Below are positions 23,201-35,700 of a DNA stretch of 64,000 nt, piece by piece. The first letter of the stretch is position 1, and every line of letters begins with the position of its first letter. Under the pieces are notes generated by a model, which did not search any database, was not told where the DNA came from, and saw only the letters and a list, made by a program, of their open reading frames with translations. The position numbers were made by a program, and so were the translations under genes. Source of the DNA: Notospermus geniculatus (taxonomy: Eukaryota; Nemertea; Pilidiophora; Heteronemertea; Lineidae); the NCBI GenBank assembly GCA_002633025.1, contig NMRB01000300.1, positions 135,787-199,786 of the forward strand. Reading direction: 5' to 3'.

Positions 23201-26200
23201 CAGGACACCTCTCAATTAAGGACAGCATCTCTCGGTCCCAAATGTGTCTTTTTAGCAGCGAGGTTCCACTGTTTCTGATGTTAGGAAGGCACTGTCATCA
23301 ACATGAGTCAGAAGAAATAAAGATCCAGGATCCAATATGGCTTCCATGGCAGCCATCTTGAACTTCATGTTGTTTGCTTATTGCGTGAAAAATTGCTTGT
23401 TTTTCATTGGAATATGCACTGAATCAAAAAAAAGTGAATTCCAATTGCAAAATACCTCCATTATTTTACAATGCAACTAGTGTCTCAGGATCTTAGCTAC
23501 CCTTTCACTGACCCATATTATAAAAGTTCCGTCAGCAATTTACCACATTAGTCATGCATATATCGTTGAAGAGGAGACATTGATCCAAGAATTACAAGCC
23601 CCTCGGAGCGAAACCAAGTGTCACAAACTCTAACTTCCATTGTTGAGCGTCGAACACTCGTAAACGCGTGATTTGATTCCTTTTATTCCGAATGAGGCTC
23701 CGGTAATCGAATCGTATGATTGGATTAGAGGTGGAAACGTATCTCATTTAGCACTTTGACGACAACATGCATATTTTGTCTCCGACGGGCGGCGAGAGAA
23801 GTGACCGTGACGTTAGATCACAATTACGTCGGATGACACTCCAGACCGTAAAATATCAATTTTTTACCCACTCATTCAGAAAAATATGAGATAAATCCCG
23901 ATCTTTCCACGGTACTGACATCTCCATGGCAACTGAGAACGTGAATTCTTGCCCTGATTGATTTCCATTCGAACCTATTGTCGATTCCCATGGGTAAAAA
24001 GAAATTCAGAGGTGCTTTTCTCACCCTTTGGATTCATACACCAGTGTCACATTTCAAACTTGGAAGGACAAAATACCTTCATAACTTGCCGCATCTTCGC
24101 CACGGTGCAAATTTTTTACTCGCACGTTTCCACTTTCTACCTCAAGGAAAGGTGACACCTCATTGTCAAATTTGTGATATTTTGGAAAGAATGTTGGCAG
24201 CAAATATATTAGACCTGCAGCATATCAAATTACGGTCAAAAATCCAACAGCAGACACCTCCATAAGAAGGATACCTCCCTTCAAAGGACACCAAAGTTCA
24301 GTCCCAAATTGGTCATTTCTATTCGTTTTGGCCTCTGTAATTAGGACACCTCTCAATTAAGGACAGCATTAGTTCGTCCCTATGGTGTCCTTGATGGAGA
24401 GGTTTCACTGTTCATATACAGTGGAACCTCACATAACGGACACCTCTGCCAGGACACCTCTTATGTCGGATAGCTAAGTTCATTCCCATATTGATTAAAT
24501 CTATTCAATTTGGTATCTGTAATCATGACACCCTTTAATTAAGGACAGTGAAGGTGTCCTTAATAGAGAGGTTTCACTCTACAAGCAAACCTGATGATCA
24601 GCAAGAATGGCAAAGGAGCATAAATGATAAAATGGTCCTTTCTTAATAGCATTACAACCAATCTCAAAGCGCTTCACATATCACACCAGTTCCCAGAAAC
24701 CTTCTTGGAGAACTCAAGGAGCAGCCCACTCAGCGTATCACTTGATCCGTTCAGACCGTGAACACACAATCCCCTTAGGAATAGCTTCTCATCTGCCTCA
24801 CCTTGACTCCTACCCGAGACAACAGACAGGCCCCAAAACCAATCAGTGTAGGATCCTGCCTTCCTGTTCATCACTCAATCAAACCAACCATACGATCACC
24901 TCTTCATAACAAGAAGACAAGACGAGTTGTACATAATGTACAGGGCACTGTACAGATCGCTCGTCAATGTTAGCCTGGAATTCTTCATATCAATTTTGTT
25001 TATTCCTGTCATGAAAGATGAATCTCTTTCTCTGTGTTTCATCCAATGAACCTTGACTGAACTCTACGCCAAATTGGACGCCATTAATTCTTGAGAGAAA
25101 CGGGCAATCTCTCTGATGTAGTATGAACAACCTCAAATTTAAGTAAGCCCTGCGGTGAAGGTCAGTGTACGCGAGGACATTTTGCCATGATCGCCACAGA
25201 GGTGGTATTTTTCAACAAAATCTTGATGAAGAGTGTCATTTTTGATACTTTTGAGGTCAGATGAAACACATTTTCAAGCTAAATGGCCAGGTGGACAGTT
25301 TGCCAAGAGCTCGATAGGCCAACCTCTCTCCCCTTCTCCACTGGGTGGCTTTTCTGCCAAAAGATGGATCGGCATACTCCCCAGACCACCAATGGGTCGC
25401 TGATTTTCCAAGAATGACAAGGCCTACCCCCCCCCACAGGTGGCTGTACTGCCAAGAGGTGAATAGGCCTACTGTCTCACCTCCCCCTCCAGCCCACCAC
25501 TGGTGATTAGGTGATTATTTTGTCAANNNNNNNNNNNNNNNNNNNNNNNNNNNNNNNNNNNNNNNNNNNNNNNNNNNNNNNNNNNNNNNNNNNNNNNNNN
25601 NNNNNNNNNNNNNNNNNNNNNNNNNNNNNNNNNNNNNNNNNNNNNNNNNNNNNNNNNNNNNNNNNNNNNNNNNNNNNNNNNNNNNNNNNNNNNNNNNNNN
25701 NNNNNNNNNNNNNNNNNNNNNNNNNNNNNNNNNNNNNNNNNNNNNNNNNNNNNNNNNNNNNNNNNNNNNNNNNNNNNNNNNNNNNNNNNNNNNNNNNNNN
25801 NNNNNNNNNNNNNNNNNNNNNNNNNNNNNNNNNNNNNNNNNNNNNNNAGGCCTAGAAAAAAAAATTGTGTGTTTCCGGTCATTTGTAATTTTCCGACCGA
25901 CCCTCAAAAATTCTGACTGGCCAGGAAACAAAATTTTTTTTCTCTCACAAAAATGCATCAAATCTATCAAAATTAATCTCTTTTGCTCTCTAGGCCTTTA
26001 GTCATGGATGCCAGAGCAGCTTTTGAGGCTGTTCCTGGCTTCTAGATAACCTTTAGTATAATCCCTGTAGCTGCAATAAAATTATCTGTACCAAAAATGG
26101 AAAATAAAAAAAAATCCCGACCGTCCGACCCTCAATTTTTGGAAATCGCTGATGACCAGAAACACACAATTTATTTTTCTAGGCCTTACGCCTTAACCAC

Positions 26201-29200
26201 TGACACAAATGACTGCCCATCGTTTTCGACGACCGTGTTGCCCATCACAGAGAGCCAACTTGCACGAAAACCAGACGGCAAGTGTGCGGAACCGATACTG
26301 TGAAAATTAGCCTTTTGGGACGGCAGGGTTCAGCCCAAAATTCTAATTTCTGTTCATTCTGACCTCTTCAATCAGAACATGAAATAATAACACGTTTTTA
26401 AGGTGAAAGACATAGCTTTCTACCGGACTCGAACCCACGGACCCTCGCATAAGGCATCGGTATTGGCCCTTTAATCAGGACACCAGTCAATTAAGGCCAA
26501 AAATTGTCCGTCCAAGAGGTGGCCTTTGTTGAGAGGTTCAACTGACTACCAGTTGAAGGAAAAACTCTGGCGAAAGGACCAAAGCCTACATTGGTTAGTA
26601 AGGGGTATCTTTACTAAGATTCTATACTATCACATTGAAGCGCCATCTATCATCGTACAGGTTCCAAACTGACAGAAGCTGGTGAAGATATGATGAGACG
26701 ACGAAACAAGATGTAGGCAAATACAAGTAATATTGCTGCAGTCATCTTCTGTAACAGATACTCATCTGCTACGTAATATGCAAAAAAATCCTATTTTCTG
26801 GTGCCCCGATGGCTAAATTGCCTCCTAGTATGACAGATTAATCAATGGGTTTATTACACCATAATCTTGTCAAATAAACTCCGTGATTTATTGTAATGTC
26901 CTACAGCATGCTCTGTTTGTCAGCACGGAGTCTGAGCAGAGAGCCACTTTGGAGAACGGTCTCAGAATTAACCCTTTTCTAGTGTGCAATCTTGGATCAT
27001 TATATCAAGTTTGTGTCATTTTTGAAAAATTGACAAAAGCCATTCACTGTAATTTAGCTGAAGTATAGAGCTTGTGCAGTGGTTCATTATGACGTCACTT
27101 TTGACCGGCGGTCCATCATGCTGACGTCGACGACAAAGTGCGCCGTGTGTGGATCACGTCATGGTTGAAGTCACACACACTCCACTTCCCTGACGACAAA
27201 GTGTGGCACGTGGACGACGATGACGTCATTTGATGTCAATCTGACTGTCAAGATGGCGGATTTTTCTGTGATGACGTCATCTGCACAAGCTCAGTATTGG
27301 CCTGTTAGACATTTTGGTCAAATTGTAATGTAATGAAAGAGAAATTCCTCCCTACATCATCACACACATGTAGGGACTTGGGAGCAAGCGCTAAGAGCCA
27401 ATGATTACCTCAGGGTGACAACTGGAGTACATCAGCCACAAAAACTATTCCCGAAGTTTGTACCCTTCAAATCTAGACTTGGATCCACATGAAAACCTCA
27501 TAGGCCTTCTTATAACTGTGCCAGTTTCCCCCAAACCTTACAATCTTGAGTTCTCATGTGTTATTTTCAAGTGTGCTGACAATTTTGGCACGAAATCCTC
27601 CTATAATGGTCGATTACTAAGAGCATGATCGAAAATGCTGTTTACATCTATCACAAGATAAAAATGTTCCGAAGCAATGACAGGTTGTAAATCTCAAATA
27701 AACTCCCAAGGGATGTATAATATCCCATCATTCCGACAATAACCAGGCCATATTCAATCAGCCACAGGACAGGAAGTGACACCTGGTGATGAGAGGTGGA
27801 ACTGAAGAGATGGCAAACAGTACTACCAGTAGTTCTTCAAACAGATATTAGATGGCACTGGGGTGTCTGGCGTTGGTCAAATGTTTCTACAGGTTTATTC
27901 CACGACATAGGGGTACTTTGCAAGGGAGAGTGGCATCAGAGTGCATTCCGTACAAACAGAGCCTCAAAGGCAGTTCCCGTCAAAAGCAGTAGATGAGAAA
28001 CCCGAAGTAAGAGTTGATCTTACCGTATGGATGCGCTCGGTCTCTGTCAGTTTCTCCTCCCAGGTTTTGGTCATATCTTTGAAGAGTTTCTGCGTCTCTT
28101 CTAGTCGTTCCTCCAGTTCTCCATTCTGTTTGCTCTGAAATCAAAAACGTAAAATTTCATATTTGCAGTCTCTAAATCCCATGATAGGAAATTGGCATTT
28201 TAAGGATGAGTCAAAATTCACCGTCACGCTAGAATGGCCCTGGCGTTAGCGACAACCCAACACCTCTGAAGCATGCTAATTCAGTTGCCAAAACAGGCCA
28301 ATTCTCTTTGCCAGCCCAGATTTCCCCGGGAGCTCCAGTTTTCTCCTGCATTACAATGACACACTATCATTGGACCATAAATTACCTGTGCCTCGTTTAA
28401 TTTCTTCTTCAAATTGTCAACCTCTTCCCGAAGTTCTCGGATGATGCGAGCGTTGGGATCTTCATTGACGACGGCGTGGTTGACGATACGTTTCGCCCGA
28501 TCTGCGTACCTCAGCGTCGACAAGGTTTCTTCGTAGTTGTCCGCTGCGGGGCTGAGGGTGGCAACCATGACGGTTTTGCTGTTGCCACCGAGGTTGTCCT
28601 GAAAATCAGATATCACACAACATCAGACACAAAATTCAAAGTCTGGAACAGAATCTTCCATGAACGCCCAACACAAGGAAGGGTGCCAAATACTGACACT
28701 TCAGACCACCCTAGAAGATCTGATATACAGTTTTGGCCACAAACCTACCTTCAGAAGCCATGTCAGCACTGAATCTCGGTACGGCACAAACTTATTTTTA
28801 CTGCTCTTCCCCGATTGGTCGGCGAGGGCTGAGATGACGAGCCCGAGGGTCGTCAAGGATCTGAAACAGAAAAGAAAAGTGGTTCGAGGTTGCTCCAGGG
28901 GTTCAAAAATCAACCTTGTGTCTTTGCTTAGCTCTCAATTCAAGATCTACTTCCTAAAGGGATGTCAGAAGGCCCAACACTAGTCAAATGGGTCATATGA
29001 ATAAAGACTACCAAATGCTTTTATTTGCATTTTTCAGTACAAATTCACAAGGCAATGGCTGATATTCATAAAAGGTAGCAAATGCTTTTACTTCACGTTT
29101 TGCAGTACATTTACATTGGACCTCCCTGTGCAAATCTTAAGTAAAGTATCTGCTAATTTTTTATGAATACCAGCCAATGTTGTACAAATCTGAAGTAAAA

Positions 29201-29684
29201 GCATTTGCTAGTGTTTTTTCATATGATACGTGTACTTACTTGTTTATGTTGCTCCCTTCCTTCAATCTCTCACCAACAGCACCAGTTTTCTGCGCCCTCT
29301 CACTGCCCGCCAGATCGACCAAACTCAACTTGCTTACTTTCTCGCCGCTTACCTAAAAGAAAGACACAAGGAATTTGAATTGGTGACATTTCGTGCAAAG
29401 TATCGCTATGCTGCAAGTCTTCACAAACCTGAAGGGAATGAATGACAATTAAGAATTAGAAATTGGCAGTTGTTGAAAGTGTATGGACAATATTGGTATA
29501 TTTTTATGTAGGAGGAAACCGGATACCTGAAGAAAAGCAACATTTGCAGAAGACTTGCTGCCCATCTCTGCTGATGGGAGGAATGGGCCTGACTGGGGTC
29601 AAACTCACAGCCTCAGAGGCCACAGGGGTTTCCAAGCCTGCAATTCCGGCAAGATGTATCAGAAAACCCAGCATTTTTGCATTA

Positions 29685-29734
<50 letters not shown>

Positions 29735-32700
29735 NAATAACCCTAAGGGTGAGTTTATACTTCGACGCAGGACCATCGGCGTCCGACGCCCGATCAAAAT
29801 CTGTATGCCGACACCATTAGGTCGGCATCCAGACTTTGATCGCGCGTCGGACGCCGATGGTCGTGCGTCGAAGTATAAACTCACCCTAAGACTGTTCCTG
29901 ACCCTAACAATAGCCCTTAACACTGACCCTGTGGTGGGGGATTATGCAGTTAAGCTGAAAACCCTTATACGCTGACCTATCAAACCACTTGGAAAACCTC
30001 AAGTGGGGTTAAGTGCGTAACCTCAGGACACAAACCCACAGCACAGACTAACCAAACACTTCATGCATACTGTGGCCATGGGCAGTCTGAAGGAGACGGA
30101 CTTAACAATAGAACTTTTAGTCTTTCTATTTACTTTACTATTTCTGTTGGCAGAATGGTTCGAGGATTGTGCCCGCCTGTCCTGTCGAGAGGAGAGCCAA
30201 ACTAAGTGCGTCAGTGCAGTGTCACAGGTTGAGAGCACCAGGATGCAGGCTAAACAATGACAAATTCATGCAAGATATTTTCGGCATTTTACTGCCAATT
30301 TTTCATTCAAACTGGACGTCTTCTTGTGACAGTATTCAATAATTTTATGCACGGAGATTATTTTTAGGACTTTTGTGCTACTTTTCATCTCATCACAAAG
30401 GAGGTGCTTAAATTCATGATGGTGACAAATTCTGGAGGCAGATGTCCTGCTGACAAGGTTGAATTTTGACGATATTTTAGGATGGAGTCAATTGCTCGTG
30501 TTTGTGACGATAATTGAAGTACTGACAGGGAGATGAAGGCTGATCAGTTACTTTTTGAGAAAAAGGAGTGACTTTCATTGGAATTTTATGGGAAAATGTC
30601 AACTTGACCACAGGAAACTTTCAAATCAGCCGATCTAGAAATGGGCATGTGTCGTGGTGAGCACAGAGATTGTCATTTTGGAGTTGTGTCACATTTTGGA
30701 GCTGTTGTGGATACTAGGAACTTTTCTCAAGAAATAGCTCTGGTATCTTGGGGTATACAGCCGTGAGATTTCTTCTATCAACGCAACAGACCTAAGGTCA
30801 TGGACATGGAGACGACGAGAACAAGGTGGAAAGTAAATGTGGAAGGTGAGAATCATTGAAGTCTTTTCCTTAGGTTGGTTCCAGATCTCACCACAGTGGT
30901 ACTAGGGCCTGTTTCATAAAGTGACTTTAAGCTAATGGTACATTTAACCAAATGGAAAATGCATTGAAGTTTATGGTACCATTAGCCTAAGCCACTTTAT
31001 GAAACAGACCCCAGAAGGGCTTACTCCATCATTAAATATTTGTCACCAATCTATGACAAAGTCTGTGGCCTACATGTACATCAAACTGTCGTTAATTCCA
31101 CAGTATTGTTGATTCTGTTCTGGTGGCTGACAAAAACATGTTAATTGAGCCACCCTGTGAAGTATAAACACACCAATCAGCTGGAAAGTGTGAACTGTGA
31201 CCCAATCCTCCTAAAACTACAAGATCATATTTACATAACGTATGTGTGACAATGTGTGGGTAGTAGGCATTTATGTGTGGGACTTGGTTGAAAGAGGTAA
31301 TAACCTGCCTGCATTCTCAGCACGGACATCATGGAGCCACTTTCAGCTTTGTTTTATACCAGGCCTAGAGGTTGATGTGCAATGTGTGTGGACAAAGCAT
31401 TTGCCTTCAGTTTTGAATTCACTTAGTCAGTCTTAGCGATGTGCCAGCATTCTGAGTACACTGATATCATGGAGCCAATTTCTGATTTCCACGGGTAGGC
31501 CTAGGTCTAGGCCAGTCGTAGGTCCAGGAGTTGGTAAGTCGGCATGATAATTTCCATGTGAGACTCAGTAGACATGTTTATCATTCTCACTATACAACAG
31601 TGCATGAGATGAGAGCCATGATTTTCATCTTTGATTCATATGACACAGGTCGGTATACTGTAAACTGTGAAATTTTCGCGACGGTAAAAGTTGGCAAATT
31701 TATCATTTTTGAAAACTGCAAAGACTAATTTCTGTGTTCACCTTCATAATTCAATGGAAAATGCATAAGGGTTTGTATTTTTGCGCTGTTTAAGTTCGCA
31801 TTTCGGCCCATGACCGTGAAAATAAAACGCACACGAAAATTTCACGGTTTACAGTAATTGTCTGTTGGTGATTTGGTCAAAAGCCTACTGGCATGACGGG
31901 GGACTGCTGGAGATGCCAGAGAAATTCGGCGCTCAAAGAAAACTTCCAACTTTAAAGCCACACTGAATTGAATTCAGACAATGCTTATGTTCGCCGCCGT
32001 TAAGTGAAGTATAAAATTTACTTGTTACCAAATTCATAAGAGCATTATGAAATCCAATCTAACAGGAAAGTTTTGTTCGGCTTTGGCCTGTTCTGCTAAT
32101 TAGGCCTATATTCAGTAATATGAGTTGTGTAGGTTTTGGTTTCTAAATCCAAATCGGGTGTTAGTTTACTGAAGTCAGCAGTTTTTAATTACCGGTAATT
32201 TTTTCTGACAAACACTAACAAGTGACATAGAAATGGTAATGCTTCTTTGTTTTTGTGACTGGTTGGTAAAATTCTCAATAATATGATTAAAATATGTAGG
32301 TCTTTTCAAAGGGAAAAGATGTTCACATATAATTTCATTTACATGTCGAGACAAGTCCAGGCGATATCGCAAACAATCTGATCGTAAGCAAAAGTCGGCT
32401 GTTGATGCCAGGTATGTGCTGGACGGCGATGCGTAGAATCCTCTCGCCAGCGATGTTCCCCCAATGTCAAACAATACTAAAGCTGATATCTAGTCAGCGG
32501 TGGTTGGTGAGAAGACCGGTGGCGAGTTGGTCACTTGCGATATCGCCTGGTGTGCTGCTGGCTTAAGAGGTCTGTCGGGTGCAAAATCATTGTACAGTAC
32601 GTGTTCTCTATTTCGTAGTGCTCGCCCTAACGCTGACCTTTCCCCTCAGCCAATCAGAATAATCGTTGCCGAGTAACAAGTGTTCTGATTGATTCCCATG

Positions 32701-35700
32701 TTTTTGCACTCAATGGCTGTATTCGACTCACTGTTCTCAACTGCACCCGAACAGGCCGAGGTGTTCTTGAGTCTCGAATAGGTAAGTTCCTGTTCCTATG
32801 GTTTCACTTCCGACGTCGATATGGCGGCCTAAAAATGCCAGTTTTTTTCAAGAATACTTCAAAATTATTCAGTTTAGAATAAGGATATGTCATTCATGTC
32901 ATTTCTGCTTGATCCTCAACCTCGAACAATTACACTATGATTTGACGAAAAATCAAAAATCAAATTGCCGCCGGTGTCCGCCATCTTTGTTCTCGACGTT
33001 CCCCTTCGCACCACCAACCAAGGTGGTGTGAGATTTAGGAACAGGAACACGTTCCCGGACGGGTTCTCGACTGTTCGACTCATTCCAGAACACCGTTCTC
33101 TGCACCAGAACACATAAGAACAGGAGTCGAATACAGCCAATGCTGGTGTTGAGGCAGCTCCATTCACACACAGAGCACGGATTGGTCAACTCGAGGTGGC
33201 CATTTAGGCCTATTTGATCCTCATTCTGACTAGACCTGTGCCTCACACACCAGACATAATTTCCCACTAATCAAGGAAATACATTAATGGGAAAATGAAA
33301 GCACATGACCCATTTTTCTTTGTCTGTAACTGGAATCATCTACAATATAATTACACCTCAGACTGTACAGGCTAGGCCTAAGGATCAACTTCGCATCAAC
33401 TTCAGGCCAATACAATGTTATTCTGGGGTGATTCACCTCAAAGGCATCACATCCTCCCACAGCAGGGGTTTTTACCTTGCTCCTCTTCATGTATGAGGAG
33501 GAACGAGATCAAAGCCCTGCTGTGGGAGGATGAGGCATCAGTACCTTGCACACTCTTCTTCGTCAACATCTATTCGTGATGTCAGTGCTCAAAAGTTTTG
33601 GCACCAATGCTGCATTTACATACAGTGTTATTCACAGATGAATAGGCCTAAGGATGAGATAAGCTTTCTATTCTTATGGGCTGCTGACTAATGATTAGGT
33701 AAATTCAGCAGTCAGAAATGTGCAGTCAGAAATGTGCCGTCACTGGACTTCTATTCTGTGCATGTAAATTCACAAAAGCATCTGCAATGGACATGGATGT
33801 ACTGCCTATGAATCTGACAGGCCTTTAGGTAACATTAGAGTATTATACATGTAAGTGCACTAAAAACCGCATCCCACAGACTTTAGAAATGTGACTTTAG
33901 AGTATTTCAAACTATGTACACACATGTAGGCCTAAATACACTAACAAACCAAACCACCCTACATGGAATGCACACGAAATGCACACACACATGAACTGTC
34001 CAAGAAACGAAACATTAGAATGCGTAGGCCTAATATAATTGTCCTATCATAGTTGATTACACTACTGTGATAAAATTCCTGGCCCATTGTTCATGTTGTG
34101 TAGTCGCGGAGCGTGGCCACTTGCAGGAAAACCACAAAATCACTAACTTGGGAGTTTAACCTTTCCACAACCCTCCACCCACACAGTTCAGTAGGATAGA
34201 TTTTTTATCAAGTAGTCAAAACTGACTAAAAAGGGCTGTATTCTTCAGGTAAGAATTCATTGGTATGCCACTTCCACCATCAGCGTTTTGGAGGTCGCTC
34301 CAGTGACTCTCCTCTATTGGGTGGCTATATGGATATGATGACTTACTTTTTTCTATAACCTCGTTAACGTCAGCCTCCCACAGCAAGGGTTTTGACCTCG
34401 CTCCTCTTCATCCACTCACTAACACAAACTGTGTGCCAGTATCTGACGAGGAGCGAGACCAAGCCCCTGCTATGGGAGGATGACAACCATGTGAACTTGG
34501 GATGTCACTGGATCACTGAAAACATGATATCCTTCTCTTTTTCAGAACTGGACCCAGACCAGAGAAGGCCAAGATACTAAACTGGGACAAGTATGGTGTC
34601 ACGTGACATCACACAAACACAGACACTGATTGGGTAATCATATCATGAATCAGGAAGGCCATGATTTCCTTAAGTGTTCCAAGTACAGGATGATTTCAAA
34701 TTAATAGCTTCACCTTGTCATGTTTGAATCATGTGCCATTCTAACTCGCTTGGAACGAACACAGGCTGATTTTGGATACATCGGCAACAAACTCTGTTTG
34801 TCGATTTCAAAGTGTTGATACGGACTGCGTGAACTGGTGATGCGTTTCTTGATGGAACTACAGGATGAAACTTAGGATATACCAGCAAAGAACCTTTCTT
34901 TCTTCATTCCAAACTGCAACTATGTAAAAATCTGGAGATTGTGTAAGCTGGTGATGATTGTTTATCATGAAACTAGGTTGTAATCACATAAGACACTCTT
35001 TCTCGATTTAGAAAAAGACATTGGACAAAGAAGTTACTCTAAATTCAGAACTGTGGTAACGGACACTGGTAGTATCACAGTCGCCGTCAGCTCTCATCTT
35101 CTGAAGTGTGAGCACTTCCGCACGTCCGCAAACACCTCATTTCACTTCAGTGGGACATTCACAAATCAACGCCACTTGATCATGCGGCAAAAATCTTGTC
35201 AACATTTGTCCTCAATTATTATGATTTACTATATATCATTATCTACGACTGGGTGAAAGTTATTTGGCAATAACATGTAATGACTTATCAAAACAAGACA
35301 GTGAAAAACAATCGGCATATTCATCTACGGACTTAGATAATGTTGGTTAACAGAAATGTGTCACCTCAAACTGTGCTCAACTGATCAACAAGACGTCTGA
35401 AAGAAGTGAGTTGGTTTGAACATTCCTCAATCAGTTTGGAAAGTTGTAACGTTTGTATCTTTTTTGAGCTCATGAACTTCATGACCTAAAAGGATAAGGA
35501 CTTCGTCAGTTAGGGTGGATTATCATGAAGTTAGGACCCGGTTACTATTCTGGCAAGTCAAGCAATAAGGATTATTTATTTGAGCAATAAGGATTCATCA
35601 TTCGAGAAATAAGGATTCTTTCAACGGGCAATATTCATCAATTCATTCAGATTTCTTCAATACGTCAAAAGGCATTACTGATTCATTCAACAGAGAACAG

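Larger units (their letters stand above)
17237..28023 (-). other. KIF13: KIF13 intron 12 (10.8 kb)
   Basis: Holds a 17-bp minisatellite, a 64-bp satellite-like array, several GTGGAACCTC MITEs, an N gap and two other inverted-repeat elements. No exon of another gene recognised. Confidence 0.8.

Noticed and set aside
27796-28138. Plus-strand frames over KIF13 exon 12
   Set aside because: Antisense to a well-supported exon with correct splice sites; shadows.
29504-29975. Frames of 139 and 170 codons crossing the poly-C run
   Set aside because: Poly-Pro/poly-Gly from the homopolymer and a hairpin element; they span an N join.
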